A DNA stretch of 64,000 nucleotides from Pseudomonadota bacterium (GTDB taxonomy: Bacteria; Pseudomonadota; Gammaproteobacteria; Arenicellales; UBA868). Position 1 is the stretch's first letter, and each line of letters begins with the position of its first letter. The notes under the pieces are model-generated. The model was given only the letters and a program-made list of their open reading frames with translations. It searched no databases and had not been told where the DNA came from. The stretch lies in NCBI GenBank assembly GCA_018661145.1, contig JABJIU010000001.1, positions 3,787-67,786 of the forward strand, in the 5' to 3' direction. This document shows, piece after piece, positions 26,821 to 35,670 of this stretch. Both the position numbers and the translations under genes were made by a program.

Positions 26821-26851
26821 AGAAAAGAAAACCGGCCCCGAAGGGCCGGTT
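26821..26851 (-). terminator. intercistronic hairpin and T-run after the binding-protein gene
   Basis: On the minus strand AACCGGCCC (from 26851), a 4-nt loop, then GGGCCGGTT (to 26830), followed by TTCTTTTCT. This is a 9-bp GC-rich stem with an interrupted T-run, a plausible Rho-independent terminator. As the permease and ATPase genes lie downstream on the same strand with no obvious separate promoter, partial read-through that keeps the binding protein in excess is the likely role. Confidence 0.7.
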
Positions 26852-26866
26852 GCAGTGATCATAGAG

Positions 26867-28042
26867 TCACGCGTTCTTGTATTCCGACCAGAAGTCGTTC
26901 CAGTCCTCAAGTGACTGCTGAACCGGCGTCTCCCTGAAGTGAATACGTCCTTCGCGAAGATCATCGATGCAGTTGGGCCCATCGAAAGTCATGCGTTGGC
27001 GTTTGGCTTCTTCCGGGTTGGCCTCATTGATCGCGGTCCAGCCGGATTTGTACGGAGACATACCGGGGTAGGCTCCCATTTGGATGGAGCGGACCTGTCC
27101 TTTGGGTGACGTGATATAGCGGATGAACTCCTTGGCGAGATCCTGTTTCTTCGAACCTTTACCGACAGAATAGGACTCCGTCCACTGGATGCCGCCTTGT
27201 TTGGGGATGACCGAATCGACAGGGGCTCCGTCTTTTCTGACGACACCGGTGATCCAGTCGCCGATACCACACATGGCGTAAATCTCACCGTTCTTCAGTG
27301 AGGCAAAGGTGCCGCCATAGTCAAAATATCCACCCACTTGAGGTTTCAGAGATAGCGTGGTTTCTTGTAACTTCGACCACTGGGATGAATTGATATCAAA
27401 TGGGGACGGACTGTCGTTGCCATCCCGCAGGCTGAGGCAGCCGAGATTCGGCAGATGCCAGTCGAAGTGACCGACTTTTCCTTCGAGCTTTGAATCCCAG
27501 AGGATATTGTAGTCGGACGCTTCTTCGTGGCTAATGATCTCGGTGTTGAAAGATACGCCGAGGTAGCCGAAGCGTACGATGACGGAATACAGCGCGTCGC
27601 CCATCCAGTGTGCGTCAAAATGAGCGTACTCATCGAACAGATCTCCCATGTTGTATTCATTGGGATCCATCGCCTCGATATAACCTGCCTCTTTGAGAAG
27701 CTTGACAAACTCACCGTCAGAAAGAATCAGATCGTAGGTGCCGGGAGGTGACTGCGAAATCAGCGCCAACATGTTATCGCCACCGGCGTAGTACTTGGCT
27801 TTAATTTTGACATTGTGCATGGCCTCAAACTCTTCAACCATGTCGGGTTCGCCGTGCCCATACCAGGCGATCATGTTGAGTTCAGTCGCGGCGTTCGCAC
27901 GAGGCGGTACCAGGATCATCGGCACGCTCAGTGCACTCGCCGCCGTGACAGCGCCCGCGCCTTTAAGAATCTTGCGCCGGCCCGCGTCGGGCTGAGTCGT
28001 TTGCTTAATCGGACGATCTTTGTCCTTTTTGATATCCGTCAT
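26867..28042 (-). CDS. polyamine-type ABC importer, periplasmic binding protein (Tat-type signal)
   Basis: A 391-residue PotD/PotF-like solute-binding protein. The long N-terminus has the twin arginines of a Tat signal (GRRKILKGAGAVTAASAL) and cleavage near ANA-ATELN. The mature part starts LNMIAWYGHGEPDMVEEFE and includes YDLILSDGEFVKLLKEAGYIEAMD, typical of class D solute-binding proteins. A strong GGAGGAG precedes the ATG. It is the first gene of the minus-strand operon binding protein-permeases-ATPase-deaminase and is divergent from the BtpA fusion gene. Confidence 0.87.
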   Translation of the reverse strand: MTDIKKDKDRPIKQTTQPDAGRRKILKGAGAVTAASALSVPMILVPPRANAATELNMIAWYGHGEPDMVEEFEAMHNVKIKAKYYAGGDNMLALISQSPPGTYDLILSDGEFVKLLKEAGYIEAMDPNEYNMGDLFDEYAHFDAHWMGDALYSVIVRFGYLGVSFNTEIISHEEASDYNILWDSKLEGKVGHFDWHLPNLGCLSLRDGNDSPSPFDINSSQWSKLQETTLSLKPQVGGYFDYGGTFASLKNGEIYAMCGIGDWITGVVRKDGAPVDSVIPKQGGIQWTESYSVGKGSKKQDLAKEFIRYITSPKGQVRSIQMGAYPGMSPYKSGWTAINEANPEEAKRQRMTFDGPNCIDDLREGRIHFRETPVQQSLEDWNDFWSEYKNA

Positions 28043-28244
28043 CGAGTCTCCTCCGAGGGTGAGTTTGTTAAGACAGCTTCATTATTGAGAATTGCTTTAC
28101 TAACCATGCTTAATGGATCGTAGGTTCAGAGATTATCACTGCTGCTGGCCGTTCGGATATATTTAGCCGTTAACGAGATTGGATTGACCCATCACCTGAG
28201 TTGAAGAGGTGAAATTGCATAAATTCAAGGGAAAAGACCAAACC

Positions 28245-29618
28245 ATGCGCCGAGGAGAATTTCGCAAATATTTCAAGTCAATGGGGCCGGTTGTTCTCCC
28301 AGTGATTCATGTTCTGGACAGCCCCCAGGCTAAACGAAATCTCGCTACAGTAGTCGATTGCGGTGCACCCGGTGCTTTTCTGATAAACCATGATTTTGAT
28401 GTTGATCAGTTTCTACCCATTATTGACGATTGCCGACGCACGTATCCGGATTTGTGGCTCGGAGTTAATTTCCTGGGGGTGAGTGGCGAAACCGCCTTTC
28501 CGATTCTTGGCCTTTTGGCGGAAAAAGGCACCGCAGTGGATGCCTACTGGGCAGATGATGCTCGGATCGATGAGCGGGTCGCGGAGCAAACAGAAGCAGA
28601 GTCGATCACGAAGGTCAGAATATCCGGCGCTTGGGATGGTCTTTATTTCGGCGGTACTGCATTCAAGAAGCAGCGCACTGTCGAGCCGACGAAGTATCGC
28701 GAAGCCGCTGGTATCGCGTCGAAGCATATGGACGTGGTAACCACGTCTGGCATTGCCACGGGGCACTCTGCGCAAATTCAGAAAATTCATGACTTTCGGC
28801 AAGGCGTGGCAGACCGCCCGCTCGCAATCGCTTCAGGGATCACCCCGGAAAATGTTGGCGATTACCTGGAGCACGCGGATGCGTTTCTGGTCGCCACGGG
28901 GATCAATTACCCCGATGATTTTTATAACCTGGATCCACGGCGACTCCGCCAACTCCTTAGGAAGAGTCGACAATTCGCCGCGCGGGGATACCATAACGAA
29001 GAAACCGCGCTCGAGAAGAGTGGAGATGACGATTGGTACCTTAGGTGCATGGCGCCAAACGTTAAGGATCCAAAGATGGCTTGGTTGGATCCCTCCTCAG
29101 CGTATGTGAACGCGAAAGCATTTCACGCGATGCTGGACGCTCTGTGCGAGCCGTTTGTCTCAACACAAGTCGATGTCGTTGCAGGAATTGATGCCGCGGG
29201 CTACGTGCTTGGGGCTGCTATGGCCGAGCGGCTCGGGACAGGCTTTTTGACCGTGCGCAAGGCCGGCAAGCTTCCGGTCCCTGCGGATCAGGTTTCTTTT
29301 GTGAACTACACGGAGCGTACCCAGCACATGGAGCTTCGAAAACCTGCGTTCCGAAAGGGAGCCCGCGTACTGCTGGTCGACCAATGGGTTGAAACCGGCG
29401 GCACGATGGGCGCCGCAATAGAATTGGTGGAACGCCAAGGGGGGCAGGTGGCAGGTATTGCGACGATCTGCATCGAGGAAACGCCGGCGGGGGATGCTTT
29501 GCGCGAACGCTACCTGTGCGCGACCTGCGTGAGGCCAGGGTCGGAACTACAGCGTCAATGCAATGCTAAATCTCTGGATTACTTCAAAGCCTTCAACTGG
29601 GACGCAATCCTGCCGTAA
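28245..29618 (+). CDS. BtpA-family TIM barrel fused to a phosphoribosyltransferase domain
   Basis: A 457-residue two-domain protein. Residues about 1-260 form a BtpA/COG0434-like barrel (VVLPVIHVLDSPQAKRNL, LGVNFLG, DAYWADDARI, VRISGAWDGLYFGGTAFK, TSGIATGH, ASGITPENVGDYLEHADAFLVATGI). Residues about 300-457 form a type I phosphoribosyltransferase domain resembling adenine PRT (VDVVAGIDAAGYVLGAAMAERLG; PRPP loop RVLLVDQWVETGGTMGAA). The usual D-D of the PRPP loop is D-Q. GTG 28209 and TTG 28215 are in-frame alternatives; the latter has GAAGAGG upstream. It is divergent from the importer-deaminase operon, which suggests nucleobase or nucleoside salvage. Confidence 0.82.
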   Translation: MRRGEFRKYFKSMGPVVLPVIHVLDSPQAKRNLATVVDCGAPGAFLINHDFDVDQFLPIIDDCRRTYPDLWLGVNFLGVSGETAFPILGLLAEKGTAVDAYWADDARIDERVAEQTEAESITKVRISGAWDGLYFGGTAFKKQRTVEPTKYREAAGIASKHMDVVTTSGIATGHSAQIQKIHDFRQGVADRPLAIASGITPENVGDYLEHADAFLVATGINYPDDFYNLDPRRLRQLLRKSRQFAARGYHNEETALEKSGDDDWYLRCMAPNVKDPKMAWLDPSSAYVNAKAFHAMLDALCEPFVSTQVDVVAGIDAAGYVLGAAMAERLGTGFLTVRKAGKLPVPADQVSFVNYTERTQHMELRKPAFRKGARVLLVDQWVETGGTMGAAIELVERQGGQVAGIATICIEETPAGDALRERYLCATCVRPGSELQRQCNAKSLDYFKAFNWDAILP

Positions 29619-29642
29619 TCACACCCCTTGGAGGCTGGAGCG

Positions 29643-30854
29643 CTATTCCTCGACTGCCTTCGCGATGACCACTGTGATTTGAGTGATCTTTTCAGGCTCG
29701 AAGGGTTCGCTTAATCCCAGAAGATCACCTGGCGCTTTCTGGACGGTTCCCGAGCGTGAGATGTGTGCCCCGATCTCAAGCTCGGGGTAACTACCAATGC
29801 TGGCGCCCGCCAGCATGAGATTCTGATCGCTCAGAACGACCTCCCGCGGCAGGGGTTGCGCTTTAAGTTTTCTGACGGCGACGGGCATGGGCGGTCCATT
29901 CGGTACTCGAGCATAGACGAACAATGTGTCTTCGGGCGTGATCGTAGATACCAAATCCGCATCTACGCTAACGAGGATGCGTAATGAATCGGTTTGAGTC
30001 AAAGAGTCGCCCTCAAGCGCAGTTGTGGTCCTCGAGATGAGCGCGCGTACCTCGGTCAACACCTCGGGTTGATCACTGACAAGCGGAAGCAGTCGGTTGA
30101 AAATAACAAGTGCATCAGCGTAAGCCCCGCGTTGTTCGGCGGCGATGCCAGCCAGCCAGAGGCCCTGGGGGTGTCCCGGCGAGAGCATGAGCGCTTGCTG
30201 GATCAGTTCCTCAGGTTCGCCTGTCAACACGCCGTTACGGCTCATGGCGAGCGCGTCCGCCAGACGCACCAACCGCTCGGCATTGCCCGGTTGGAGAGCG
30301 ACGAGCCGGCGATAGGCGGGGACGGCCTTGGCATATTCGCCGGTACTCATCAGCGAATTTCCAAGCAGGGTCCAGCCACGGATATCGTTAGGTTCATCCA
30401 CAAGGCGTGCCTTTAGTTGCGCAAGCATCACGTCGACATCCGCCGGTGGGTCTTGCCCGGTTACGTCGCTTGTTGCAGGCATGCCCGGATGCTCGGGCAG
30501 GTTTGGTGAGCCAAGAAAAATGTAAAGGCCCAGCGCTAGGATGGGCAGTACTGCACTGACCGCCACAGCAAGGACAGGAGAGGTGGCTTTGTCGGGGGTC
30601 GCATGGGGCTCGCCTTCGAGATCGATCGCAAGCCCGTGCTCAAGTTCCCTGCGCGCAGCATCGAACTCTGAATCGCTCAATATGCCTTCATCAAGTTCCT
30701 TGCGAAGTTCGCGCTCGCGTTCCCGGGCAATTGCAACATTAACCTGAGTACGTTCGATATCCCCGGGTCGCGATACTCGAAGCAGCGCCGGCATCACGAT
30801 ACCCACCGCCAGCAGCGCCAGTATCGAAGCCGTCAGCCAGAGCAGTATGGACAT
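29643..30854 (-). CDS. ccmI: c-type cytochrome biogenesis protein CcmI
   Basis: A 403-residue protein. Two N-terminal helices (about 4-24 and 92-112) flank an acidic cytoplasmic loop with the leucine-zipper-like RERERELRKELDEGILSDSEFDAARREL. TPR repeats follow in the periplasm (GWTLLGNSLMSTGEYAKAVPAYRRLVALQPGNAE), then a C-terminal beta domain (LFVYARVPNGPPMPVAVRKL) that binds apocytochrome. It works with CcmF/CcmH in heme ligation. It starts directly before the ccmH stop. Confidence 0.93.
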   Translation of the reverse strand: MSILLWLTASILALLAVGIVMPALLRVSRPGDIERTQVNVAIARERERELRKELDEGILSDSEFDAARRELEHGLAIDLEGEPHATPDKATSPVLAVAVSAVLPILALGLYIFLGSPNLPEHPGMPATSDVTGQDPPADVDVMLAQLKARLVDEPNDIRGWTLLGNSLMSTGEYAKAVPAYRRLVALQPGNAERLVRLADALAMSRNGVLTGEPEELIQQALMLSPGHPQGLWLAGIAAEQRGAYADALVIFNRLLPLVSDQPEVLTEVRALISRTTTALEGDSLTQTDSLRILVSVDADLVSTITPEDTLFVYARVPNGPPMPVAVRKLKAQPLPREVVLSDQNLMLAGASIGSYPELEIGAHISRSGTVQKAPGDLLGLSEPFEPEKITQITVVIAKAVEE

Positions 30855-31340
30855 CTACGGGTTCTCGTCGAGAAAGCGCGCGGCCGTCTCACGCCGTGCC
30901 TCGCTCATCACCTGGGGTGCCCGGCTTTTTCGAACTGTAAAGAAAAAGATTCCAAGAGCGATCAACAGGATCGCAAACGGACCGAGCCAAAGAAGTATCG
31001 TGCGTAGCCGCAAAGGCGGCCGATACAGTACGAAATCGCCATAGCGAGCAATCATGAAGTCAACAATTTGTTTATCGGTGGCGCCCCGATTGATCATTTG
31101 GAAGGTACGGGCCCGTAGATCTTTTGCGAGATCGGCATTTGAGTCAGCCAGGTTCTGGTTTTGGCATACCAGACAGCGAAGTTGGGCAATCATGTCGTGG
31201 TAGCGGGACTCGTGGACAGGTTCGGAGAACTCATAGGTCTCTATCGCTGCCGGGGCAGGAGAGGACAAGCCGAGTGCCACAATGACCCCAACCAGAAAAG
31301 GCCGTGGCCCACCGACAAATAGGGCTTTAAAAGGTTGCAT
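30855..31340 (-). CDS. ccmH: cytochrome c-type biogenesis thioredoxin-like CcmH
   Basis: A 161-residue CcmH/CycL protein with a signal peptide, the redox motif LRCLVCQNQ with Cys56 and Cys59, a three-helix bundle (QIVDFMIARYGDFVLYRPPL) and a C-terminal anchor (TILLWLGPFAILLIALGIFFF). It reduces apocytochrome cysteines before heme attachment. The ATG at 31340 lies inside the end of ccmF, so translation is coupled and no ccmG (dsbE) lies between them. Confidence 0.92.
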   Translation of the reverse strand: MQPFKALFVGGPRPFLVGVIVALGLSSPAPAAIETYEFSEPVHESRYHDMIAQLRCLVCQNQNLADSNADLAKDLRARTFQMINRGATDKQIVDFMIARYGDFVLYRPPLRLRTILLWLGPFAILLIALGIFFFTVRKSRAPQVMSEARRETAARFLDENP

Positions 31341-33303
31341 GAGAGGCGTCGGAAACGGCCCGGTTCGCGGCTTCACGGGTAAATTTGCGGTAGCGCCGAT
31401 CGGAAGCGGAGAGCAGTCCGCCAAATGCCATGATCAGGGCGCCAAGCCAGATCCAACGTACATAGGGCTTAAGGTATAGACGAACCGCCCAACTGCCCCC
31501 GTCGTCGAGCGGTTCCCCAAGGGCAACGTAGAGGTCCCGCGTTAGGCCCGCATCAATAGCTGCCTCGGTCATGGGCATCTGCTGTACGAGATAAGTTCTT
31601 TTTTCAGGATTAAGAGTGGCCGCCAATCGGCCACTCTTAATCACGGTGATGGTTCCCGTTTCGGATAAATAGTTGGGTCCCCGGTGCTGGTCAATGCCGT
31701 CAAACCGAAAGGTGAAGCCACCAGTTGTGTAGGTATCACCTGGCGCCATCCGCAGATCCTTTTCGACAGAATAGGTCGAGGTGAAGGTAATGCCAATAAC
31801 AAAGACCCCAAGCCCGATATGCGCAAGACTCATACCGAAGACGGCGCGCGGAGTTTGAGCAAGATCCCGCCTTCGTTGGCCGACCCGGGTCCGCTGCCAA
31901 ATTCCGCTTAGCACCGCGAAGATAGTCCAGAGTCCGAGGATCCCGCCGAATACTGCGACCCATTGATAGCTGTCAAAAAACACTGGCCAGAGCAGGCCAA
32001 GTAGTACCGCAAGCGCAAACGGCAGACCCAGGGGTTGGACCAGTCTTCCCAGTCGATCTTTTTTCCACCTCAGCATTGATCCAACGCCCACGAGAGCGGC
32101 GAGGGGTGCGGTTAAGGGGATGAATACCGAATTGAAGTAAGGCGGGCCGACTGAGATCTTGCCGAGCCCCAGCGCGTCGATCATTAGCGGGTATAGGGTA
32201 CCAAGCAGCACGGTTGCGGCGGCGACCACCAGAAGGACGTTATTCAGTAAAAGCCCGGCTTCTCTGGAGACCAGGTTGAAACCACCACTGCTTTTGACGG
32301 CCGGAGCGCGCCAGGCGTAAAGCGCCAAAGAGCCGCCGACCACCACTGCGAGAAAGATTAGGATAAAAAGTCCCCGCGCAGGATCAGTGGCAAAGGCGTG
32401 CACCGACGTCAGGACACCCGAGCGGACCAGAAAGGTTCCGAGCAGTGACAGCGAAAACGCAAATACCGCGAGGAGTACCGTCCAGGCCTTGAAGACTCCG
32501 CGTTTTTCCGTCGCGGCAAGCGAGTGAATCAGTGCAGTCCCGACCATCCACGGCATAAAGGAAGCATTTTCGACCGGATCCCAGAACCACCAACCACCCC
32601 AGCCGAGTTCGTAATAGGCCCACCAACTGCCAAGCGCGATACCTGCTGTGAGGAAGATCCATGCGGCCAGAGTCCAGGGACGTGACCAACGCGCCCAGGC
32701 AGAATCAAGGCGTCCTCCCAAAAGCGCGGCGATGGCGAAGGCGAAAGCGACTGAGAAGCCCACATATCCCATGTAGAGCATCGGTGGGTGAATGGCGAGC
32801 CCCGGATCCTGAAGCAGAGGGTTAAGGTCGCGGCCATCCAGCGGTGCTGGGAATTGGCGTTCGAATGGATTGGACGTAAAAAGAATGAATAGTAGAAAGC
32901 CCACGCTCACGATACCCATAACGCCGAGTACCCGGGCGACCATCCGGTCGGGGACGCTCTTGCTGAACCAGGCAACGGCTGCAGTCCAAAGCGCCAGCGT
33001 CAGCGCCCAAAGCAGGAGCGATCCCTCATGAGCGCCCCACACTCCCGAGATGAGATAGATCAGAGGCAGGCGTGAGTTGGAATTCTGCGCCACATAAACG
33101 ACACTGAAATCGTGGGACAGGAACGCTGCGGTTAGGCAGCCATAGGAGATGGCTACAAAAAGAAGCTGTGCGAAGGCCGCGGGCCGCGCTACGCCAATCC
33201 ATGAAGGATTGTTTCGGGTTGCCCCAGCAATGGGAATGGCACTTTGAAGAACCGCAATCAACAAGGCCAGAATCAGCGCAAAAAGACCAATCTCCGGGAT
33301 CAT
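31327..33303 (-). CDS. ccmF: heme lyase CcmF
   Basis: A 658-residue polytopic protein with about fifteen membrane helices. The heme-handling tryptophan-rich segment WGGWWFWDPVENASFMPWM and the periplasmic loops with conserved His (VWGAHEGSLLLW, PPMLYMGYVG) are present. A periplasmic beta domain lies near the C-terminus. Length is the family norm (about 650). CcmF with CcmH and CcmI transfers heme from CcmE to apocytochrome c. Its start overlaps the ccmE stop (ATGA). Confidence 0.95.
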   Translation of the reverse strand: MIPEIGLFALILALLIAVLQSAIPIAGATRNNPSWIGVARPAAFAQLLFVAISYGCLTAAFLSHDFSVVYVAQNSNSRLPLIYLISGVWGAHEGSLLLWALTLALWTAAVAWFSKSVPDRMVARVLGVMGIVSVGFLLFILFTSNPFERQFPAPLDGRDLNPLLQDPGLAIHPPMLYMGYVGFSVAFAFAIAALLGGRLDSAWARWSRPWTLAAWIFLTAGIALGSWWAYYELGWGGWWFWDPVENASFMPWMVGTALIHSLAATEKRGVFKAWTVLLAVFAFSLSLLGTFLVRSGVLTSVHAFATDPARGLFILIFLAVVVGGSLALYAWRAPAVKSSGGFNLVSREAGLLLNNVLLVVAAATVLLGTLYPLMIDALGLGKISVGPPYFNSVFIPLTAPLAALVGVGSMLRWKKDRLGRLVQPLGLPFALAVLLGLLWPVFFDSYQWVAVFGGILGLWTIFAVLSGIWQRTRVGQRRRDLAQTPRAVFGMSLAHIGLGVFVIGITFTSTYSVEKDLRMAPGDTYTTGGFTFRFDGIDQHRGPNYLSETGTITVIKSGRLAATLNPEKRTYLVQQMPMTEAAIDAGLTRDLYVALGEPLDDGGSWAVRLYLKPYVRWIWLGALIMAFGGLLSASDRRYRKFTREAANRAVSDASHATF

Positions 33304-33740
33304 TGAACCCCCATAGCTTTGGCTTTCTCTAGGGCTTCTGTGACCTCGGGCGGCATATAGGTTTCGTCGTGTTTGGCGAGCACTTGGGTCGCATTGAAAA
33401 GCCCGTCTGTTCGGAGACTGCCTTGCGCGACGATGCCCTGACCCTCCCGGAAGAGATCAGGGAGTATCCCGGTATAAGCAACCGCAACTGATTTGGCGGT
33501 ATCGGTGAGCTCAAATTGAATCTCAAGGCTTCCGTCGCTGCGCCGCACACTGCCCTCAACGACCATGCCGCCCAGGCGAAACGGGGTATTAGCAGGCGCC
33601 TCGCCGGCGACTACCTGGGAAGGGCTGAAGAAGAGATTAATGTTTTCCTGCAGGGCGAGCAGGGCAAGACCTACCGCTACGGTAACGCCCGCAACCAGTA
33701 GACCAACTAAGAGAAGTCTTTGCCGCCGTCTGGGCTTCAT
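33300..33740 (-). CDS. ccmE: cytochrome c maturation heme chaperone CcmE
   Basis: A 146-residue OB-fold heme chaperone with an N-terminal membrane anchor (LLLVGLLVAGVTVAVGLALLAL) and the covalent heme His124 in AKHDETYMPPE, the H-x-x-x-Y signature. Also typical are INLFFSPSQV and FRLGGMVVEGSV. It receives heme at CcmC/CcmD and passes it to CcmF. It overlaps ccmD upstream and ccmF downstream by 4 bp each. Confidence 0.95.
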   Translation of the reverse strand: MKPRRRQRLLLVGLLVAGVTVAVGLALLALQENINLFFSPSQVVAGEAPANTPFRLGGMVVEGSVRRSDGSLEIQFELTDTAKSVAVAYTGILPDLFREGQGIVAQGSLRTDGLFNATQVLAKHDETYMPPEVTEALEKAKAMGVQ

Positions 33741-33907
33741 TTCGGGCGTTGGGTATTCCGCTGGGCGGTGACGGCGGAAAGCTCTCGGATCATCCGAGTC
33801 CGTCGGCGAAGTGGCCCGACGAGTGTAACGACTAGCGCCGCGGCAGTCACGAGATATGCGGGCCAGACATACATCGCGTAGCCTCCCATTTGGAAAAACT
33901 CACTCAT
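33737..33907 (-). CDS. ccmD: heme exporter protein CcmD
   Basis: A 56-residue single-helix protein. MSEFFQMGGYAMYVWPAYLVT is the classic CcmD N-terminus, followed by the helix (TAAALVVTLVGPL) and a basic tail (RRRTRMIREL). The ATG at 33907 overlaps the ccmC stop. It stabilises the CcmC-CcmE heme-loading complex. Confidence 0.92.
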   Translation of the reverse strand: MSEFFQMGGYAMYVWPAYLVTAAALVVTLVGPLRRRTRMIRELSAVTAQRNTQRPK

Positions 33908-34671
33908 GATGACCTCTGGGTGACTAGCGCGTTGACCCACGCGGTGCGGCGTTCACTTTCTAGAATCTCCACACGCACCCGAGTCAGCACGACGCAAAGG
34001 TAGTGAAACTTGAAGGCACCGGCCATGAGTAGGAGGGGAATCAGCATGCTAAGTGCGATCGACGGTTGATCGAACTTCGTCACCGTTGGACCCTGGTGGA
34101 GTGTGTTCCACCATTCGACCGAAAAATGGATGATCGGCAGATTGACGACACCAACAATTGCGAGTACTGCGCCCGCCCGGGAGGCGGTACGCCGATCATC
34201 AATGGCGGCGACCAGCGCCATATAGCCAAGGTATAAAAAGAGGAGAATCAATTCTGAGGTCAGTCTCGCATCCCACACCCACCAGGCTCCCCACATGGGT
34301 TTACCCCAGAGCGATCCTGTAACCAACGCGAGAAAGGTATAGGCAGCTCCGACTGGGGCGCTTGCACGCGCTACCGCCTCGGCGAGTTTCATACGCCAAA
34401 TAAGACTGACCGCACTGGCCCCGGCGAGAACCGAATAGGCGAACATCGACATCCATGCTGACGGGACGTGGATATAAATGATCCGGTAACTTTCTCCCTG
34501 CTGATAATCTGTGGGTGCAAGCACCAATCCCCAATAGAGTCCAGCCGCGAATAGCATGCCGCAGATGGTGAGGGCATATGGCAGAAGTGTCCCCGCAAGA
34601 CGATAAAGTCTCGGGGGGGAGCCGAGTCGATGAAAACGAGTCAGCCAAGTGTCGGGATTGTTGCTCATCAC
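33904..34671 (-). CDS. ccmC: heme transporter/handling protein CcmC
   Basis: A 255-residue protein with six membrane helices. The tryptophan-rich WWD segment is GKPMWGAWWVWDARLTSELILL, with the flanking conserved His in IIYIHVPSAW and INLPIIHFSVEWWN-type loops. It loads heme onto CcmE. It is the first gene of this ccm operon in the window: the usual ccmA and ccmB (the release ATPase and its partner) are not upstream, where a divergent gene begins after about 275 bp. Confidence 0.94.
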   Translation of the reverse strand: MMSNNPDTWLTRFHRLGSPPRLYRLAGTLLPYALTICGMLFAAGLYWGLVLAPTDYQQGESYRIIYIHVPSAWMSMFAYSVLAGASAVSLIWRMKLAEAVARASAPVGAAYTFLALVTGSLWGKPMWGAWWVWDARLTSELILLFLYLGYMALVAAIDDRRTASRAGAVLAIVGVVNLPIIHFSVEWWNTLHQGPTVTKFDQPSIALSMLIPLLLMAGAFKFHYLCVVLTRVRVEILESERRTAWVNALVTQRSS

Positions 34672-34946
34672 CGTATGATTATCTCAGGGCGCAGTCCAGC
34701 GGCAGGGACGCTTTTTGCATTAGGCAAGGCTCTTTTCTTGCAGAAAAAAGCGGATGAAAGAGGCCATTGCGAGAAGGAGATTGTAATCGACAGACTGTCA
34801 GGGCGTCATGCACTTGAGACACCAGCCCAGGCCGCGTGAAGTTCACGAGAACTGTCATGTACAATTTTGATTTAACAGAATCCCGTATGTGAGCGCCATG
34901 AACAGCAAGCAATGTAACCCTTGTTGGGAATAATCGTCAGCGGCCA

Positions 34947-35570
34947 ATGAACATCTTGAGCTTTCGGGATCTTGATGAAGTGGCCGAGAGCCTCGGTCAG
35001 CTTTCGGAGGAACCCGCGATAGCGCTCACCTGCGCTTCAAATGAGCTCTGTCGCGAGCTTTCTCAGCTTGCCGATCAACTTCAGTACCGGGATGCACGGC
35101 CGGTCACCGGACCGGACAAGGCGCCCGTGTACCAGGATTTCGAACTCGATTACGAAATTCCTCAGGAACATTACTTCTGGGAAATTGCCTCTGAGTTGCA
35201 AAGCGTATTCAAGCCGCTGCTCGAGGAGTATCAGATTGCCGGCGATGACAGCGACGATTTCAGGTTGAATGATCTGATTGTGCAGCGTTATCCGCCTGGC
35301 TGCGCGGGAATTAGCCCGCATCGGGACCATATTGAATACCGTGTGGTAATTTTGATTCTGCTGTTGAGCGGTGATGGTGAGTTCAGAATTCACCCGGACC
35401 GTGATGAAAAAACTGGCGAGATTATTGACTTTCGCCCGGGCCAGTTACTCATGATGGGCGCGCCGGGTCTTTCACCGGGGTTTGTCCGGCCGTTTCATTC
35501 TGTGAGAAACGTTAGCACTGCGCGCCGGACGATCGGAATACGCTATGACCGCCGGCGTCCTCATTTTTGA
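34947..35570 (+). CDS. 2-oxoglutarate/Fe(II)-dependent oxygenase-like protein
   Basis: A 207-residue cupin-fold protein. The facial triad is readable: His125 and Asp127 in SPHRDH, and His184 in RPFHSVRN, with Arg194 (STARRTIGIRYD) as the expected 2-oxoglutarate carboxylate binder. The ILLLSGDGEFRIHPDRD strands between them fit the double-stranded helix. It is related to small AlkB-like or prolyl-hydroxylase-like bacterial enzymes; the substrate is unknown. It is a single gene, divergent from ccmC. Confidence 0.75.
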   Translation: MNILSFRDLDEVAESLGQLSEEPAIALTCASNELCRELSQLADQLQYRDARPVTGPDKAPVYQDFELDYEIPQEHYFWEIASELQSVFKPLLEEYQIAGDDSDDFRLNDLIVQRYPPGCAGISPHRDHIEYRVVILILLLSGDGEFRIHPDRDEKTGEIIDFRPGQLLMMGAPGLSPGFVRPFHSVRNVSTARRTIGIRYDRRRPHF

Positions 35571-35670
35571 ATCAACTAGATCAAATTTATAAAATAGAAA
35601 GGCGGGAGCAGGCACAAGAATTTAATATTTAAGATCCTTAGATTCTTTTTAGGGCTCATGGAGATATCGT

